Part shown: positions 10,677 to 20,147 of the stretch, piece by piece
Position numbering within the stretch: the first letter of the stretch is position 1
How the letters are laid out: every line of letters begins with the position of its first letter
Assembly: GCF_018417535.1 (NCBI RefSeq)
Contig: NZ_CP070978.1
Span: 806,001 to 870,000 of the forward strand
Direction: 5' to 3'
Length of the DNA stretch: 64,000 bases
Origin: Burkholderia pyrrocinia
GTDB lineage: Bacteria > Pseudomonadota > Gammaproteobacteria > Burkholderiales > Burkholderiaceae
The notes under the pieces: model-generated
Database searches by the model: none
Seen by the model: only the letters and a program-made list of their open reading frames with translations
What the model was told of the DNA's origin: nothing
Translations under genes and position numbers: made by a program

Positions 10677-11858
10677 ATGAACAACCACCAGCTATTCGAC
10701 ACGTTGGTGCCGAACAAGAACAACCATGCGGTGCGTCAAATGTACGCTGCGTTCTCCCTGGCGATTTCCACTCTGCTTTCGGCGTGTGCGTTTGCGCCAG
10801 GCCAGCACATGGCAGAACCAGCTGCATTACCGGTCACGACCGCCGACAACGGCAACGTGACTAGTGACATGAAGGTTCCACTCAAGCAGATCGATCTGAC
10901 TCTGATCAACCAGATTCGCACGGAGCAAAAGGGCCGCACTGCGTTGCCAATCCCGAGCAATCTGCTCGGCAAACCGAATGGCTACAAGCTCGGCCCGGGC
11001 GACGTGTTGCAAATCACGGTATGGGATCACCCGGAGTTCGCTGCCGCTGTCGGCCAGCCAACGCAGAACACGAAGTCCTCTGACGCAGCGCCGGGTTTCG
11101 TTATCGATAGTGACGGTAACGTGCAGTTTCCATACGTGACACGACCGATCCACGCAGCCGGGAAGACCGCGGCGCAGATCCAGCGGGAACTCGATGCCGA
11201 ACTCAAGAAGGTGTTTGTCAAACCACAAGTGACCGTTCGCGTGGCATCTTTCCGCGCCGAGCAAGTGTATATAGACGGCGAAGTGCGCGCACCCGGTTCG
11301 CAGACGATCAACGACATTCCAATGACACTAGTCGAAGCGGTCAATCGCGCAGGTGGCTTTGCACCGACCGCGGATCAGAGTCGCGTGACGATCACGCGCA
11401 ATGGCACGATCTATCCGGTGAATGTCGCGCAGATGATGAAAACGGGCAAGAGCCCCGCCGCTATCATGCTGCAGTCAGGCGACCTGCTGCATGTGGGCGC
11501 TCGCGACGACAATCCCGTCTACGTAATGGGGGAAGTGAACAAGCCGCAGGCCGTGCCGCCGCAACGCGACGGCTCGCTCACGCTGAGTGAAGCTCTCTCG
11601 GAAGCCGGCCAGCTCAACCAGCAGACGTCGAATGCCAAACAGGTGTTCGTGCTGCGCAAGGCCGCCGACAGCGCGCCCGTCATCTATCACCTCGACATGG
11701 AGTCGCCTGTTTCGATGTTGCTAGCGAACCAGTTCCCGCTCACGTCGAAGGACATCGTCTATGTCGACAACACCGGGCTGGTCCGCGCGAGCCGCGTGCT
11801 GAACCTGCTGCTGCCGGCGATCAGCGCGGGGTTGACCGGCGCGCTCGTCACCAAGTAA
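10677..11858 (+). CDS. Wza-type polysaccharide export lipoprotein (BceE-like)
   Basis: This outer-membrane polysaccharide export protein has about 393 residues. The N-terminus has positively charged residues followed by a hydrophobic stretch ending in the lipobox LLSAC, so Cys37 would be lipidated. A poly-export domain begins at about residue 100 (YKLGPGDVLQITVWDHPEF), and SLBB-type repeats follow (VYIDGEVRAPGSQTI, VYVMGEVNKPQAVP). The C-terminal end resembles the membrane-spanning helix of Wza. It forms the octameric channel that works with Wzc. I chose the ATG at 10677; ATGs at 10662 and 10740 are alternatives. The latter leaves no basic residue before the hydrophobic core, so it is less likely. 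An upstream GTG at 10602 also keeps the frame open. Confidence 0.9.
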   Translation: MNNHQLFDTLVPNKNNHAVRQMYAAFSLAISTLLSACAFAPGQHMAEPAALPVTTADNGNVTSDMKVPLKQIDLTLINQIRTEQKGRTALPIPSNLLGKPNGYKLGPGDVLQITVWDHPEFAAAVGQPTQNTKSSDAAPGFVIDSDGNVQFPYVTRPIHAAGKTAAQIQRELDAELKKVFVKPQVTVRVASFRAEQVYIDGEVRAPGSQTINDIPMTLVEAVNRAGGFAPTADQSRVTITRNGTIYPVNVAQMMKTGKSPAAIMLQSGDLLHVGARDDNPVYVMGEVNKPQAVPPQRDGSLTLSEALSEAGQLNQQTSNAKQVFVLRKAADSAPVIYHLDMESPVSMLLANQFPLTSKDIVYVDNTGLVRASRVLNLLLPAISAGLTGALVTK

Positions 11859-11960
11859 CCCTGCGCAACGTCAGCCTCCGAAAATCGACACGCGACGCAA
11901 AATACCGACCCGTTTCGGCCCATTCATCCGGAATACGAAACAGCATTCCGAGATGAACGC

Positions 11961-11991
11961 GGGGCGGGTCGACATCATCGTCGCCCGCCCC
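11961..11991 (+). terminator. Hairpin between convergent genes
   Basis: The arm GGGGCGGGTCGAC (11961-11973) pairs with GTCGCCCGCCCC (11980-11991) through a one-base bulge and a six-base loop. It lies between the convergent export and beta-helix genes. There is no T-run after it, so intrinsic termination is uncertain. Confidence 0.45.
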
Positions 11992-12023
11992 TCCCCGCTT
12001 GCGCGTCGCGTTCGATTCCCGCG

Positions 12024-14453
12024 CTACTGCCCCAGTCTCGGAATCATCGTGACGGTGGGCGCTGCACTATAGGTAACCGTCATGGCGTCGCCCGGCTTGA
12101 GATCGACCATGCCGTTCGTCAACCCGGTGGCATACGCCTGCTGTCCGTTTCGCGACACGCTGATTGACGACACCGTACCGCCGGCGACCGACATGCTGAT
12201 CGCGCTCAGGTTGTTGTTCGCAAACGTCCACGGCGAAGCACCCACCGTCTGCGCAACCGGCGTCAGTTGCACGCCGAAGCCGACAAAGCCGTTTTGCGCG
12301 ATATTGTCTTCGCTCCACGACGTGTAGGCCCATGAGCTCGATGAGATCAGCGAGTCGATTGCGCGAGGATAATTGACCGGCTGGGCCATATAGTTTCCCC
12401 GCAGTTTGAGCGCTGCCCCGGCCGTGAGCGTCCCGATCGTCATGAGGCGAGCGAACCCGTTGCAGCAGCCGATATTTTCCCCGGTATTGCCGCTGATCTC
12501 CGTGAACGACGTGCAGGATCCGTCCACGTAGATCCCGTCCTTCGAGATGCCGGACAGCTGGTTCTTCGAGACGATGCACCCTCGGGTGTTGTACAGGGTG
12601 ATTCCGGAAACGGCGCTCAGTCCGCCGGTCCCGGTGAACGTAATCGACGCGCCACTGGCAATTCCGCTGCCCGTGAAATTATTGGACAGCGTGACGGTCG
12701 GGCCATTTCCGTTACCGGAAACCGACGTCACGTAAGTGCCGACCGGGATATTCGTTCCGGATACGCCTTGCCCCACCGCACAGCCGCGTGCCGACGGATA
12801 CGGCGTAAACGTCAGCGTGTTGGTTCCCGTCGCCGATGCGGCCGAGGTCGTGATCGTTTGAGACGTCATGCAGACCATCGGGGTAAAGACAATGGAAGCA
12901 CCGCTCGCCACGGTGCCGGTCGTCGCCTTGCTGAGCGTCACCGAATTCGCCGTCACACCGGTCACGAACGTCCCGGACGCGATGTTGGTACCGCTGACGC
13001 TCTGCCCAATCGACACGCCCGTTGTTTCATTGCCAGGCGACCCAAAGCCATAGTTGTCGTTATAAGTGACGCCGGTCGTCGCGGCGAACGTCAACGACGT
13101 GGCGGCACTCGCGGCGGAAGCGGTCGTTGCGATCGTCGCGCCGAACAAGCCGACGCCTGAAAAAATCACGGTCCCGCCACTCGGTACAGTCGCATTCTGG
13201 TTCAGCGTTACCGTCGATACGCCTGCCGATACGACCGTGCCGATCGGTACGCTTGTCGAACCGTTGAAATACCAGGCCGTCATGCCGACGGCAACGCCAG
13301 GAGTATTGGCAAAGTTCAGCGTCAGAGCCGCCGAGGTCGCACTGATCGTCGTCAGCGGGAATCCGTTCTTGTTGTTTGGATCCCATGCATTGCTGATCGT
13401 GTTCTGCGAAATATTGACGTGGATGTTGTTTCCGGCCGGCTGCCATAGTCCGATCGGCGTTCCCGCCGCGTTCTTGATCGTGTTGTTGACGATCGTGATA
13501 TTCGAATTATTGAATCCACTCGTCGCGGTCACGGCCAATGCCGCATAGCCGATCGGGCCGTTTGGCGAATTGACTATTGCGCCGATGTTGGATTGCACCC
13601 CGCACGTATCCAGAACATTATTGGCGACCGTCACGTTATCGTTACCGTACGACTGGTAAACGCTCGTCAACTCTGACGCGACATAAATACCGGCCCCCAT
13701 GGGGTTGTAGATCTGGTTGCCGGTCACCGTGATGTCTTGAGCACCCACAATCGCTATGCCACGTGCATATTTGGTTCCGACAACCCGGTTGTTTGCAATC
13801 GTAATGCGGCGAGGACGGACGCCCTCGTTAAAATAACCAACCACCGCAAACGCATCATCGCCGCCATTGATCACTTCATTATTCGTGATGGTGATGTCCG
13901 AGCTTGCCTTGGTAACATGAATGCCGTCATGCCAGATATTGAACAGGGTATTATCGAAAACCTTTCCGTTGACGCAACTGCGCATTATCGTGCCGCCACC
14001 GGCCGAGTTATTGAACTTGCATCCCGAAATTTCAAACTGACTGCAGTCCAGCATATTGACTGAACCGGCATTCTCATCCGGATAATACGCAGTCGAATTT
14101 TTCGAAAAAAATTGCAGATTCTGTACTTTGAAATTACTGACTTTCCTCCAGTAAATCACCGAATTCTGGCCTTGCGATGTCGTGCACTGCAAGATCGAGT
14201 TCCACCCGGCCCCGACGATCGAGGCCGTCGCAGTAAGCGTATTGCCATACAGGTAAGTACCCGGTGGAAAATACAACGGGATCCCGGCATTGAGCGCTGT
14301 CTGTAGTGCCGCTGTATCGTCGGTCACACCGTCGCCCATCACCCCGAACCGCTTCACACTCATCGGCAAATCGACCAATTCCTGGAGAAGCGTTCTTGCG
14401 GTCAGGCCTGTCGCCGTACCAACGATATACGTAGCCGGAAATTCTGCTGTCAT
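12024..14453 (-). CDS. Right-handed beta-helix protein, pectate-lyase superfamily, with inserted repeats
   Basis: The 809-residue protein opens with FGVMGDGVTDDTAALQTAL, the entry motif of the pectate-lyase-3 / tailspike beta-helix fold. It continues with many helix coils rich in N-N-x-I/V steps (DITITNNEVINGG, NITIVNNTIKN). Around residues 385-590 the helix is interrupted by three copies of a 60-70 residue beta-rich repeat with the theme VSGTNIPxGTxVTxV followed by VTLS and SGxxIxFTG, after which the helix resumes. There is no signal peptide. The start at 14453 is fixed by an AGGAG site seven bases upstream; an upstream frame extension is not needed. It may cut or modify the polysaccharide of this locus, or be a phage-derived tailspike-like protein. 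The catalytic residues cannot be named from sequence alone. Confidence 0.75.
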   Translation of the reverse strand: MTAEFPATYIVGTATGLTARTLLQELVDLPMSVKRFGVMGDGVTDDTAALQTALNAGIPLYFPPGTYLYGNTLTATASIVGAGWNSILQCTTSQGQNSVIYWRKVSNFKVQNLQFFSKNSTAYYPDENAGSVNMLDCSQFEISGCKFNNSAGGGTIMRSCVNGKVFDNTLFNIWHDGIHVTKASSDITITNNEVINGGDDAFAVVGYFNEGVRPRRITIANNRVVGTKYARGIAIVGAQDITVTGNQIYNPMGAGIYVASELTSVYQSYGNDNVTVANNVLDTCGVQSNIGAIVNSPNGPIGYAALAVTATSGFNNSNITIVNNTIKNAAGTPIGLWQPAGNNIHVNISQNTISNAWDPNNKNGFPLTTISATSAALTLNFANTPGVAVGMTAWYFNGSTSVPIGTVVSAGVSTVTLNQNATVPSGGTVIFSGVGLFGATIATTASAASAATSLTFAATTGVTYNDNYGFGSPGNETTGVSIGQSVSGTNIASGTFVTGVTANSVTLSKATTGTVASGASIVFTPMVCMTSQTITTSAASATGTNTLTFTPYPSARGCAVGQGVSGTNIPVGTYVTSVSGNGNGPTVTLSNNFTGSGIASGASITFTGTGGLSAVSGITLYNTRGCIVSKNQLSGISKDGIYVDGSCTSFTEISGNTGENIGCCNGFARLMTIGTLTAGAALKLRGNYMAQPVNYPRAIDSLISSSSWAYTSWSEDNIAQNGFVGFGVQLTPVAQTVGASPWTFANNNLSAISMSVAGGTVSSISVSRNGQQAYATGLTNGMVDLKPGDAMTVTYSAAPTVTMIPRLGQ

Positions 14454-15176
14454 TTGAGCGCTCCTGCGATCGCAATCCATTGCGACGCAAAAAATTGAAG
14501 TTAAATAGCGGGATTCTCGGCGATCACCCAATCTCGCATACATCGTTTCGCGACCTTGTCGACCACCTTCAATGCGCGTACTCGCATCTGAACGCGCGAA
14601 CCAGTCTCAGAATAGGGGCGGATTTCTCGACGAAAGGTGCGCGGAATAACCGAAGTGGACAGGCGGGTCCGAAAAATCCTTGCGCGCCCGATACGGCAGA
14701 AACTGGCCAGGGATCCTGGCGCTGCTGCACGCACTGGATGCGTATCGATCCGACACGAAGGGACGGCAGTTCGACGACATCACGATGGACGACGATTCCC
14801 CCCGCCCGAGTACTTCTTACTCCGCCACACGGTCGCAATCGGGAACGATGACCGTCTTTTCGCCGCGTCGCGCGACCGTCCCGAATAAAGATCGTACGTA
14901 TCGGTAGAAACACCGATGCTGTAGTCGAACTACATTCATACCATTAGTCGCTGCTGAGAGTCGCTACATCCGATTCGGCAGCGTCGGACGGCCCGTGCGT
15001 CGCCGCCCGCGTTGACCGGTCGAGCCCAACCGGCCGTAACGATTCCCCGCCTGGCCTGGCATGCCGACGCGCAACCACCCTGCATCGCCAGCCGAATGCG
15101 TCCGGTGCGAATCCACCGGGCGTGCGCAGCTCCAGACATCATCCGAACAACGAGCAATACGATCATGGAGAGCAAC
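14454..15176. other. Divergent promoter region without recognisable genes
   Basis: These 723 bases separate the beta-helix gene (leftward) from the GH3 gene (rightward). Several open frames exist, but none has protein-like composition or a ribosome site. I see no strong repeat or operator. Confidence 0.4.
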
Positions 15177-17378
15177 ATGCGGGACAAACTCTGGCCGGCC
15201 GTCGTGCTGGCAGCGACCCTCTGCACCACCGCCTACGCGGGCAACGCCGATTTCAACTCGCAGGGCGACGCCACCGACGCGTTCGCATCGGCCGCCGCGC
15301 AACGGCGCGCCGACGTGCTCGTGCGCAGGATGACGCTCGACGAGAAACTGCAATTCATTCATTCGCAATACGAAATGTCGAAGGTGCCGGGCGGTGGCGC
15401 CGGCTATATCCAGGGTGTGCCGCGGCTCGGCATTCCCGATCTCAACATGGTCGACTCGGCGACCGGTTCAGGCAGCACGTCGCAGGCCAGCACGACGTTT
15501 CCGGCGACGATCGCCGTCGCCGCGAGCTGGGATCGCCGCCTGTCGTACGACTTCGGCAAGCAGGTCGCGATCCAGTTGCGCGCGCAAGGGTTCGGCATGG
15601 GCCTCGGCGGCGGTACCAATCTCGCGCGCGAACCGCGCGGCGGCCGCCTGTTCGAGTATCTCGGCGAGGATCCGCTGCTCGCCGGGGACCTGCTCGCCGA
15701 ACGCACGCTCGCGACGCAGCGGCAAAAAGTCATCGCGACCATCAAGCACTACGCCGGCAACGAACAGGAGCACGGCCGGATGGGCGGCAACACGCAGATC
15801 GACGAACGCACGCTGCGCGAGCTCTACCTGCTGCCGTTCGAGATCGCCGCGAAGCGCGGGCGGCCCGGCAGCGTGATGTGCAGCTACAACCGCCTGAACG
15901 GCGCGTATGCGTGCGAGAACAATCACCTGCTGAACGACGTGCTGAAGAACGAATGGGGCTTCGAGGGCCAGGTGCAGTCCGACTGGGGCGCCACGCACAG
16001 CACCGCCGCCGCGATCAACGCCGGGCTCGACGAGGAAGAGGACGTCGGGACGACCGTGTACCTGACGCCGGCGGCCGTCAAGCAGGCGATCGCGAACGGC
16101 TCGGTGTCGACCGCGCGCCTCGACGACATGGTGCGCCGCAAGCTCGCCGTGATGATCCGCGTCGGCGTGATGGACGATCCGGCCAAGGGTGGCGGCACGA
16201 TCGATTTCGCGGCCGCGAACCGGTTCGCGCAGGCGGCGTCCGAGCAGTCGATCGTACTGCTGAAGAACGACGGCAACCAGTTGCCGCTAGCCGCGTCGGC
16301 GCTGTCGCATATCGCCGTGATCGGCGGCCATGCCGATGCGGCCGTATTGTCGGGCGGCGGCTCGGGCAACACGCGCGACCCGGTGACGGGTTCGTTCGCG
16401 GGCTGCGGCGGCCTGACGTTCGGATCATCGGCGGGTTGTAGCTGGTGGCGTAATCCGTGGCTGACGGTCGACGTGCCGATCGTCGCGGCGATCCGTGCGC
16501 TCGCGCCGGCCGCGCAGGTCACGTACGCGGGCAACAGCGACCAGCAGTCGCCGTTCCGCGCGTACACGCAGCAGGAGATCGACCAGGCTGCCGCGCTCGC
16601 GGGCCGCTCGGACGTCGCGATCGTCGTGGTCGCGCAGCCGGCCGGCGAGGATTTCGGCGATCTGCAAAGCCTGAGCCTCGCGAACCCGTCGAACCAGGAT
16701 GCGCTCGTCGAAGCCGTTGCGCGCGCGAATCCGCATACGATCGTGGTCGTCCAGAGCGGCAATCCGGTGCTGATGCCGTGGAAGGACCAGGTGTCCGCGA
16801 TCGTCGAGGCGTGGTATCCGGGCGAAGCCGGCGGCAAGGCGATCGCGAACGTGCTGTTCGGCGCCGTCAACCCGTCCGGCAAGCTGCCCGTCACGTTCCC
16901 CGCCCGCGACCAGGATTCGCCGACCTGGGGGCAAAACGGCGCATTGGAGAACGATCCCGTCTACGCGGAGAAGCTGAACATGGGCTATCGCTGGTATGAC
17001 GCGCGCAACATCAAGCCGATGTTCGAATTCGGCTACGGGTTGTCGTATACGCACTTCGCGTATTCGGGGCTGTCGGTGTCGAAGCAATGGGACGGCTCGC
17101 TGAGCGTCGCGTTCACCGTGCGCAACGACGGGCGCGTCGCCGGCGCGGAAACGCCGCAGGTCTATCTCGGCGTGCCGTACAAGGACGAGCCGCCGAAGCG
17201 GCTGGTCGGCTGGGAGAAGATCCGGCTGAATCCGGGCGAGGCGCGGCATGTTCGCGTCACCGTGTCGCCGCGGATGCAGAGCGTGTGGGATACGTCGCGC
17301 CACGGCTGGCGCGTTGTGCCGGGCGGGACGGTGTATGTCGGCGCGTCGTCGCGCGATATCCGGTTGCAAGGCAACTAA
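15177..17378 (+). CDS. Secreted GH3 beta-glycosidase
   Basis: The 733-residue glycoside hydrolase family 3 enzyme resembles bacterial beta-glucosidases. A signal peptide ends at about AYAGNA, so it acts in the periplasm or outside. The N-terminal TIM-barrel domain carries the catalytic nucleophile Asp269 in QSDWGATHS. It also has the family motifs KHYAGNEQEHGR and NEWGFEGQVQSDW. The second alpha/beta domain (about 390-600) follows, with LLKNDGNQLPL at its start. The C-terminal fibronectin-III-like domain includes FGYGLSYTHFAYS and PKRLVGWEKIRL. The ATG at 15177 has a GGAGAG site at ideal spacing, while an ATG twelve bases earlier overlaps that site. Its position next to the polysaccharide locus suggests glycan turnover, but the sugar specificity cannot be read. 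Confidence 0.9.
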   Translation: MRDKLWPAVVLAATLCTTAYAGNADFNSQGDATDAFASAAAQRRADVLVRRMTLDEKLQFIHSQYEMSKVPGGGAGYIQGVPRLGIPDLNMVDSATGSGSTSQASTTFPATIAVAASWDRRLSYDFGKQVAIQLRAQGFGMGLGGGTNLAREPRGGRLFEYLGEDPLLAGDLLAERTLATQRQKVIATIKHYAGNEQEHGRMGGNTQIDERTLRELYLLPFEIAAKRGRPGSVMCSYNRLNGAYACENNHLLNDVLKNEWGFEGQVQSDWGATHSTAAAINAGLDEEEDVGTTVYLTPAAVKQAIANGSVSTARLDDMVRRKLAVMIRVGVMDDPAKGGGTIDFAAANRFAQAASEQSIVLLKNDGNQLPLAASALSHIAVIGGHADAAVLSGGGSGNTRDPVTGSFAGCGGLTFGSSAGCSWWRNPWLTVDVPIVAAIRALAPAAQVTYAGNSDQQSPFRAYTQQEIDQAAALAGRSDVAIVVVAQPAGEDFGDLQSLSLANPSNQDALVEAVARANPHTIVVVQSGNPVLMPWKDQVSAIVEAWYPGEAGGKAIANVLFGAVNPSGKLPVTFPARDQDSPTWGQNGALENDPVYAEKLNMGYRWYDARNIKPMFEFGYGLSYTHFAYSGLSVSKQWDGSLSVAFTVRNDGRVAGAETPQVYLGVPYKDEPPKRLVGWEKIRLNPGEARHVRVTVSPRMQSVWDTSRHGWRVVPGGTVYVGASSRDIRLQGN

Positions 17379-17395
17379 GCGGCGATGAGAAGCGG

Positions 17396-17432
17396 CCGGA
17401 AGCGCAGCGCGTATCGCGTGCGGCGCTTCCGG
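17396..17432 (+). terminator. Hairpin after the GH3 gene
   Basis: CCGGAAGCGC pairs perfectly with GCGCTTCCGG across a 17-base loop, starting 18 bases after the stop codon. No T-run follows. The remaining bases up to 17704 hold no gene. Confidence 0.5.
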
Positions 17433-17704
17433 TCATGCGACGGCGCGAGAACTGCATCGCGTCTCGTCCTGTCTGCTTGTTCCGAGGCCCCCCCGGGCTT
17501 GCCCGCCCGCTGACGATCTTTACCGGACCATCAGCGCCAGCAACGTCGTCAGCACGGCGATAGCAGCTATCCCCGCCGCCACGCCCGCCAGATGAGCCCC
17601 GACCGCCAGGCCGGCGGGCAATCGCATCGATGGTGCATCGCCCGCCCTGCCGGGCCATCGGCCGCGCACCGCCAACCGGGCCCGCGATCGCGACACGCCG
17701 GCCA

Positions 17705-18283
17705 TCACGCGCCGCTTCCTTCCAGCGTGTCGAGCAACGGTTGGGCCAGATGCAAGACCTGGTACACCGTGCCCGCACCGCCGTTGTCCGGTTCGTGTTC
17801 CGTTACGAGTATCCGCGTCAACCGCCAGCGCAATGGATCGACGCTGACGGCGGCCGCGACGACACCCGGCCGCGCCGCCGCTTCGCGGTTGTGCGCGATC
17901 TCGTGCGCAAGCGTCGCATCGAGATCGGCATCCGCCGGAATGTCGATGTCCTCGAAACGAGCGAATCGTGCCGTCGACGCGCGCCCCTTGCGCGCATCGA
18001 GCGCGACCCGGACGTCGATCGGCGCGCGCCCGAAGCTGTCCGTCACGACCCGATAGCGGCCGTCCGTCACGAACGCCGCGAACGCCTGGTCGTTGCGCCA
18101 CAGATAAAACGACGCATAACCGTTTTCCGTCGCGCCGTAGCGACCGGCCTCGCGCAGCAGGAACCCCTTGAACACCAGTTCCGGCGTGTCGTCCCAGAGC
18201 TTGCCGCGCTCACGGACGCGATTGCGAATGATGTCGAGGTCGTAGTCCGCCGGCAGGCGGTGCACGTAGTACGCGGTCAGCAT
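17705..18283 (-). CDS. DUF4865 family protein
   Basis: The 192-residue protein matches the DUF4865 type: it begins MLTAYYVHRLPADYDLDIIR, has LVFKGFLLREAGRYG near residue 45 and a central FYLWRNDQAFAAFVTDGRY. It contains an HEIAHN stretch at about residue 135, but nothing else indicates a metallopeptidase. The function is unknown. The start at 18283 has AGGAG seven bases upstream. It is transcribed divergently from a LysR regulator at 18412, and an inverted repeat lies between them, so the regulator probably controls it. Confidence 0.8.
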   Translation of the reverse strand: MLTAYYVHRLPADYDLDIIRNRVRERGKLWDDTPELVFKGFLLREAGRYGATENGYASFYLWRNDQAFAAFVTDGRYRVVTDSFGRAPIDVRVALDARKGRASTARFARFEDIDIPADADLDATLAHEIAHNREAAARPGVVAAAVSVDPLRWRLTRILVTEHEPDNGGAGTVYQVLHLAQPLLDTLEGSGA

Positions 18284-18347
18284 GGTCGACTCCTGGCGAA
18301 AGAAACGCGGGAATTCCGGACGGCTTGTGAACAGCGTAGAAGACCTT

Positions 18348-18388
18348 GAATCATTTGAAAATACGATGGCAGAATATTTCAATGATTC
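18348..18388. promoter_or_regulatory. Inverted repeat, candidate LysR operator
   Basis: The outer arms GAATCATT and AATGATTC are perfectly complementary, and the pairing continues inward through GAAAAT/ATATTTC with one bulge. The site is 41 bp long and lies between the divergent DUF4865 and LysR genes, 24 bases before the LysR start. Confidence 0.65.
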
Positions 18389-18411
18389 GATTTCAAAATG
18401 AATGGTGCACG

Positions 18412-19269
18412 ATGAAAACACTCGATATCGAAGCCGTGCAGGCGTTCGTGCTGACCGCCGACCTCAAGAGCTTCACGCGGGCCGCCGAAGCGATGGACAT
18501 GACGCAGTCCGCGGTAAGCCTGAAGATCAAGCGGCTCGAGGACGGGCTCGGCCGCCGCCTGCTGGAGCGCACGCCGCGGCAGGTCCGCCTGTCGGCCGAC
18601 GGCACCGCGTTCCTGGAACCGGCGCGCGAACTGGTGGCCGCGCACCAGGGTGCGGTCGGCGCGTTCGGCACCGCCCAGCGGCGGCTGGTGATCGGCGTCA
18701 GCCACCATGTCGTCGGCGCCGATCTCCCGATGCTGCTTCGGCGCATGAGCGAGGCCGAGCCTGGGCTCGTGCTGGAGATCCGCGTCGCCGCGTCGCCCGA
18801 CGTGCTCGATGCGTTCGACCGCGGTCAGCTCGACGCGGCCGTCGCGCTGCAGCACGACAACCGGCGGCTGGACGGCGAAACCATCCTGTCCGAGTCGTTC
18901 GGCTGGATGGCCGCGGCCGATTTCGAGTACCATCCGCCGCAATCGCTGCGGCTCGCGACGCAGGCCGAGCCCTGCAGCGTGCGCCGCATGGCGGTCGGTG
19001 CGCTGGACGAAGCCGGTATCGCGTGGACGGAAGTCTTTGTCGGCGGCGGCGTCGCGACGATCGGCGCGGCGGTGTCCGCGGGGCTGGCCGTCGCGGCGCT
19101 CGGGCATCGCGTGGCGCCCGCCGGTACGGTCGAGGTGGGCGCGCGATACGGCCTGCCGCCCTTGCCGATGCGCGATGTCGTGCTCTACTCGAACCTGACC
19201 GATGCGCGGGCCCGGCAGGCGCTGCGCACGCTGGGCGCGGCGCTGCGGTCGTCGGTCGGCGTGCGGTGA
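18412..19269 (+). CDS. LysR-family transcriptional regulator
   Basis: The 285-residue protein has the LysR N-terminal helix-turn-helix (AVQAFVLTADLKSFTRAAE, then QSAVSLKIKRLEDGLGRRLL) and a C-terminal effector domain of the periplasmic-binding-protein fold from about residue 85. The start is the ATG at 18412. Upstream methionines in the same frame would run through the inverted repeat and add residues not typical of the family. It probably regulates the divergent DUF4865 gene and itself. The effector is unknown. Confidence 0.9.
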   Translation: MKTLDIEAVQAFVLTADLKSFTRAAEAMDMTQSAVSLKIKRLEDGLGRRLLERTPRQVRLSADGTAFLEPARELVAAHQGAVGAFGTAQRRLVIGVSHHVVGADLPMLLRRMSEAEPGLVLEIRVAASPDVLDAFDRGQLDAAVALQHDNRRLDGETILSESFGWMAAADFEYHPPQSLRLATQAEPCSVRRMAVGALDEAGIAWTEVFVGGGVATIGAAVSAGLAVAALGHRVAPAGTVEVGARYGLPPLPMRDVVLYSNLTDARARQALRTLGAALRSSVGVR

Positions 19270-19465
19270 CGTCGGGCGCGATATCGACGGACCGGCGCGT
19301 GCGGCGGACGCTGAGCGGGGGCCCGTTCGCGAGACGTTTCGCCGCCCTCCCGGCTCGCACGCGGTATGCTTCGACACGCGCCGCGCATCCGCCGCGGCCG
19401 ATCCAGACAACACCCGGAATACGGGCAAGCGATCGCATCGATCGCGCTTGCCCTTGACGATCAAC

Positions 19466-20053
19466 GTGACTTACACCCTATCCGCTTCCCGCACGACCGA
19501 ACTCGAGATCCGCAAGAGCCGCTTCATCGCATACGCGATTCCCGTCGACGACCGCGACGCCGCGATGCAGGTGCTGCAGCGCCTGCGCGACGAGCATCCG
19601 GCGGCCACCCACGTGTGCTGGGCGCTGCTGGCGGGCGGCCAGTCGGGCATGTCGGATGACGGCGAGCCGTCGGGCACCGCGGGCCGGCCGATCCTCGAAG
19701 TGCTGCGCCATCACGATCTCGACGGCGTACTGGGCGCGGTCGTGCGTTACTACGGCGGCGTGAAGCTCGGTGCGGGCGGGCTGGTGCGCGCTTATACGGA
19801 TGCGATTGCGTCGGCGCTGCTCGACGCCGAGCGCGTCGAACGCATCCGCCAGACGCGGCTCGCGATCGAGATGGGCTACCCGGACGAGGCGCGCGTGCGC
19901 CGCTGGGTGGAACAGGCAGGTTATGAACTAGTGGACAGCGCGTACGGGATGACGGTGAAGCTCGTGATCAAGCTGCCGGAGACCGCCGAAGCCGATGCGA
20001 GAACCGAACTGTTCGATCTGACGCAGGGGCGGTCGGGGTTTCCGGACCTTTGA
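19466..20053 (+). CDS. YigZ/IMPACT family protein
   Basis: The 195-residue protein shows the UPF0029 (IMPACT/YigZ) N-terminal domain. It includes ELEIRKSRFIAYAIPV, then SDDGEPSGTAGRPILEVL, then VVRYYGGVKLGAGGLVRAY, which are the strongest family signatures. A DUF1949 ferredoxin-like domain ends the protein. The family is linked to translation or nucleic-acid binding, but the exact role is unsettled. I chose GTG at 19466 because the encoded N-terminus then matches the family; a TTG at 19454 is the alternative. The much longer upstream frame is not supported by coding content. Confidence 0.88.
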   Translation: MTYTLSASRTTELEIRKSRFIAYAIPVDDRDAAMQVLQRLRDEHPAATHVCWALLAGGQSGMSDDGEPSGTAGRPILEVLRHHDLDGVLGAVVRYYGGVKLGAGGLVRAYTDAIASALLDAERVERIRQTRLAIEMGYPDEARVRRWVEQAGYELVDSAYGMTVKLVIKLPETAEADARTELFDLTQGRSGFPDL

Positions 20054-20102
20054 GGCGCGGGTGACGCGTCTGCCTTTTCCCGCACGGCCAATCCAGAGCC
20101 GT

Positions 20103-20130
20103 CAAGCGCGCCACCCGTGCGGCGCGCTTG
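20103..20130. terminator. Hairpin between convergent genes
   Basis: CAAGCGCGCC and GGCGCGCTTG form a perfect ten-base stem with an eight-base loop. It lies between the converging YigZ-like and PPK2 genes and could serve both. There is no clear T-run on either side. Confidence 0.55.
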
Positions 20131-20147
20131 CCTGATAGACACCGCCG

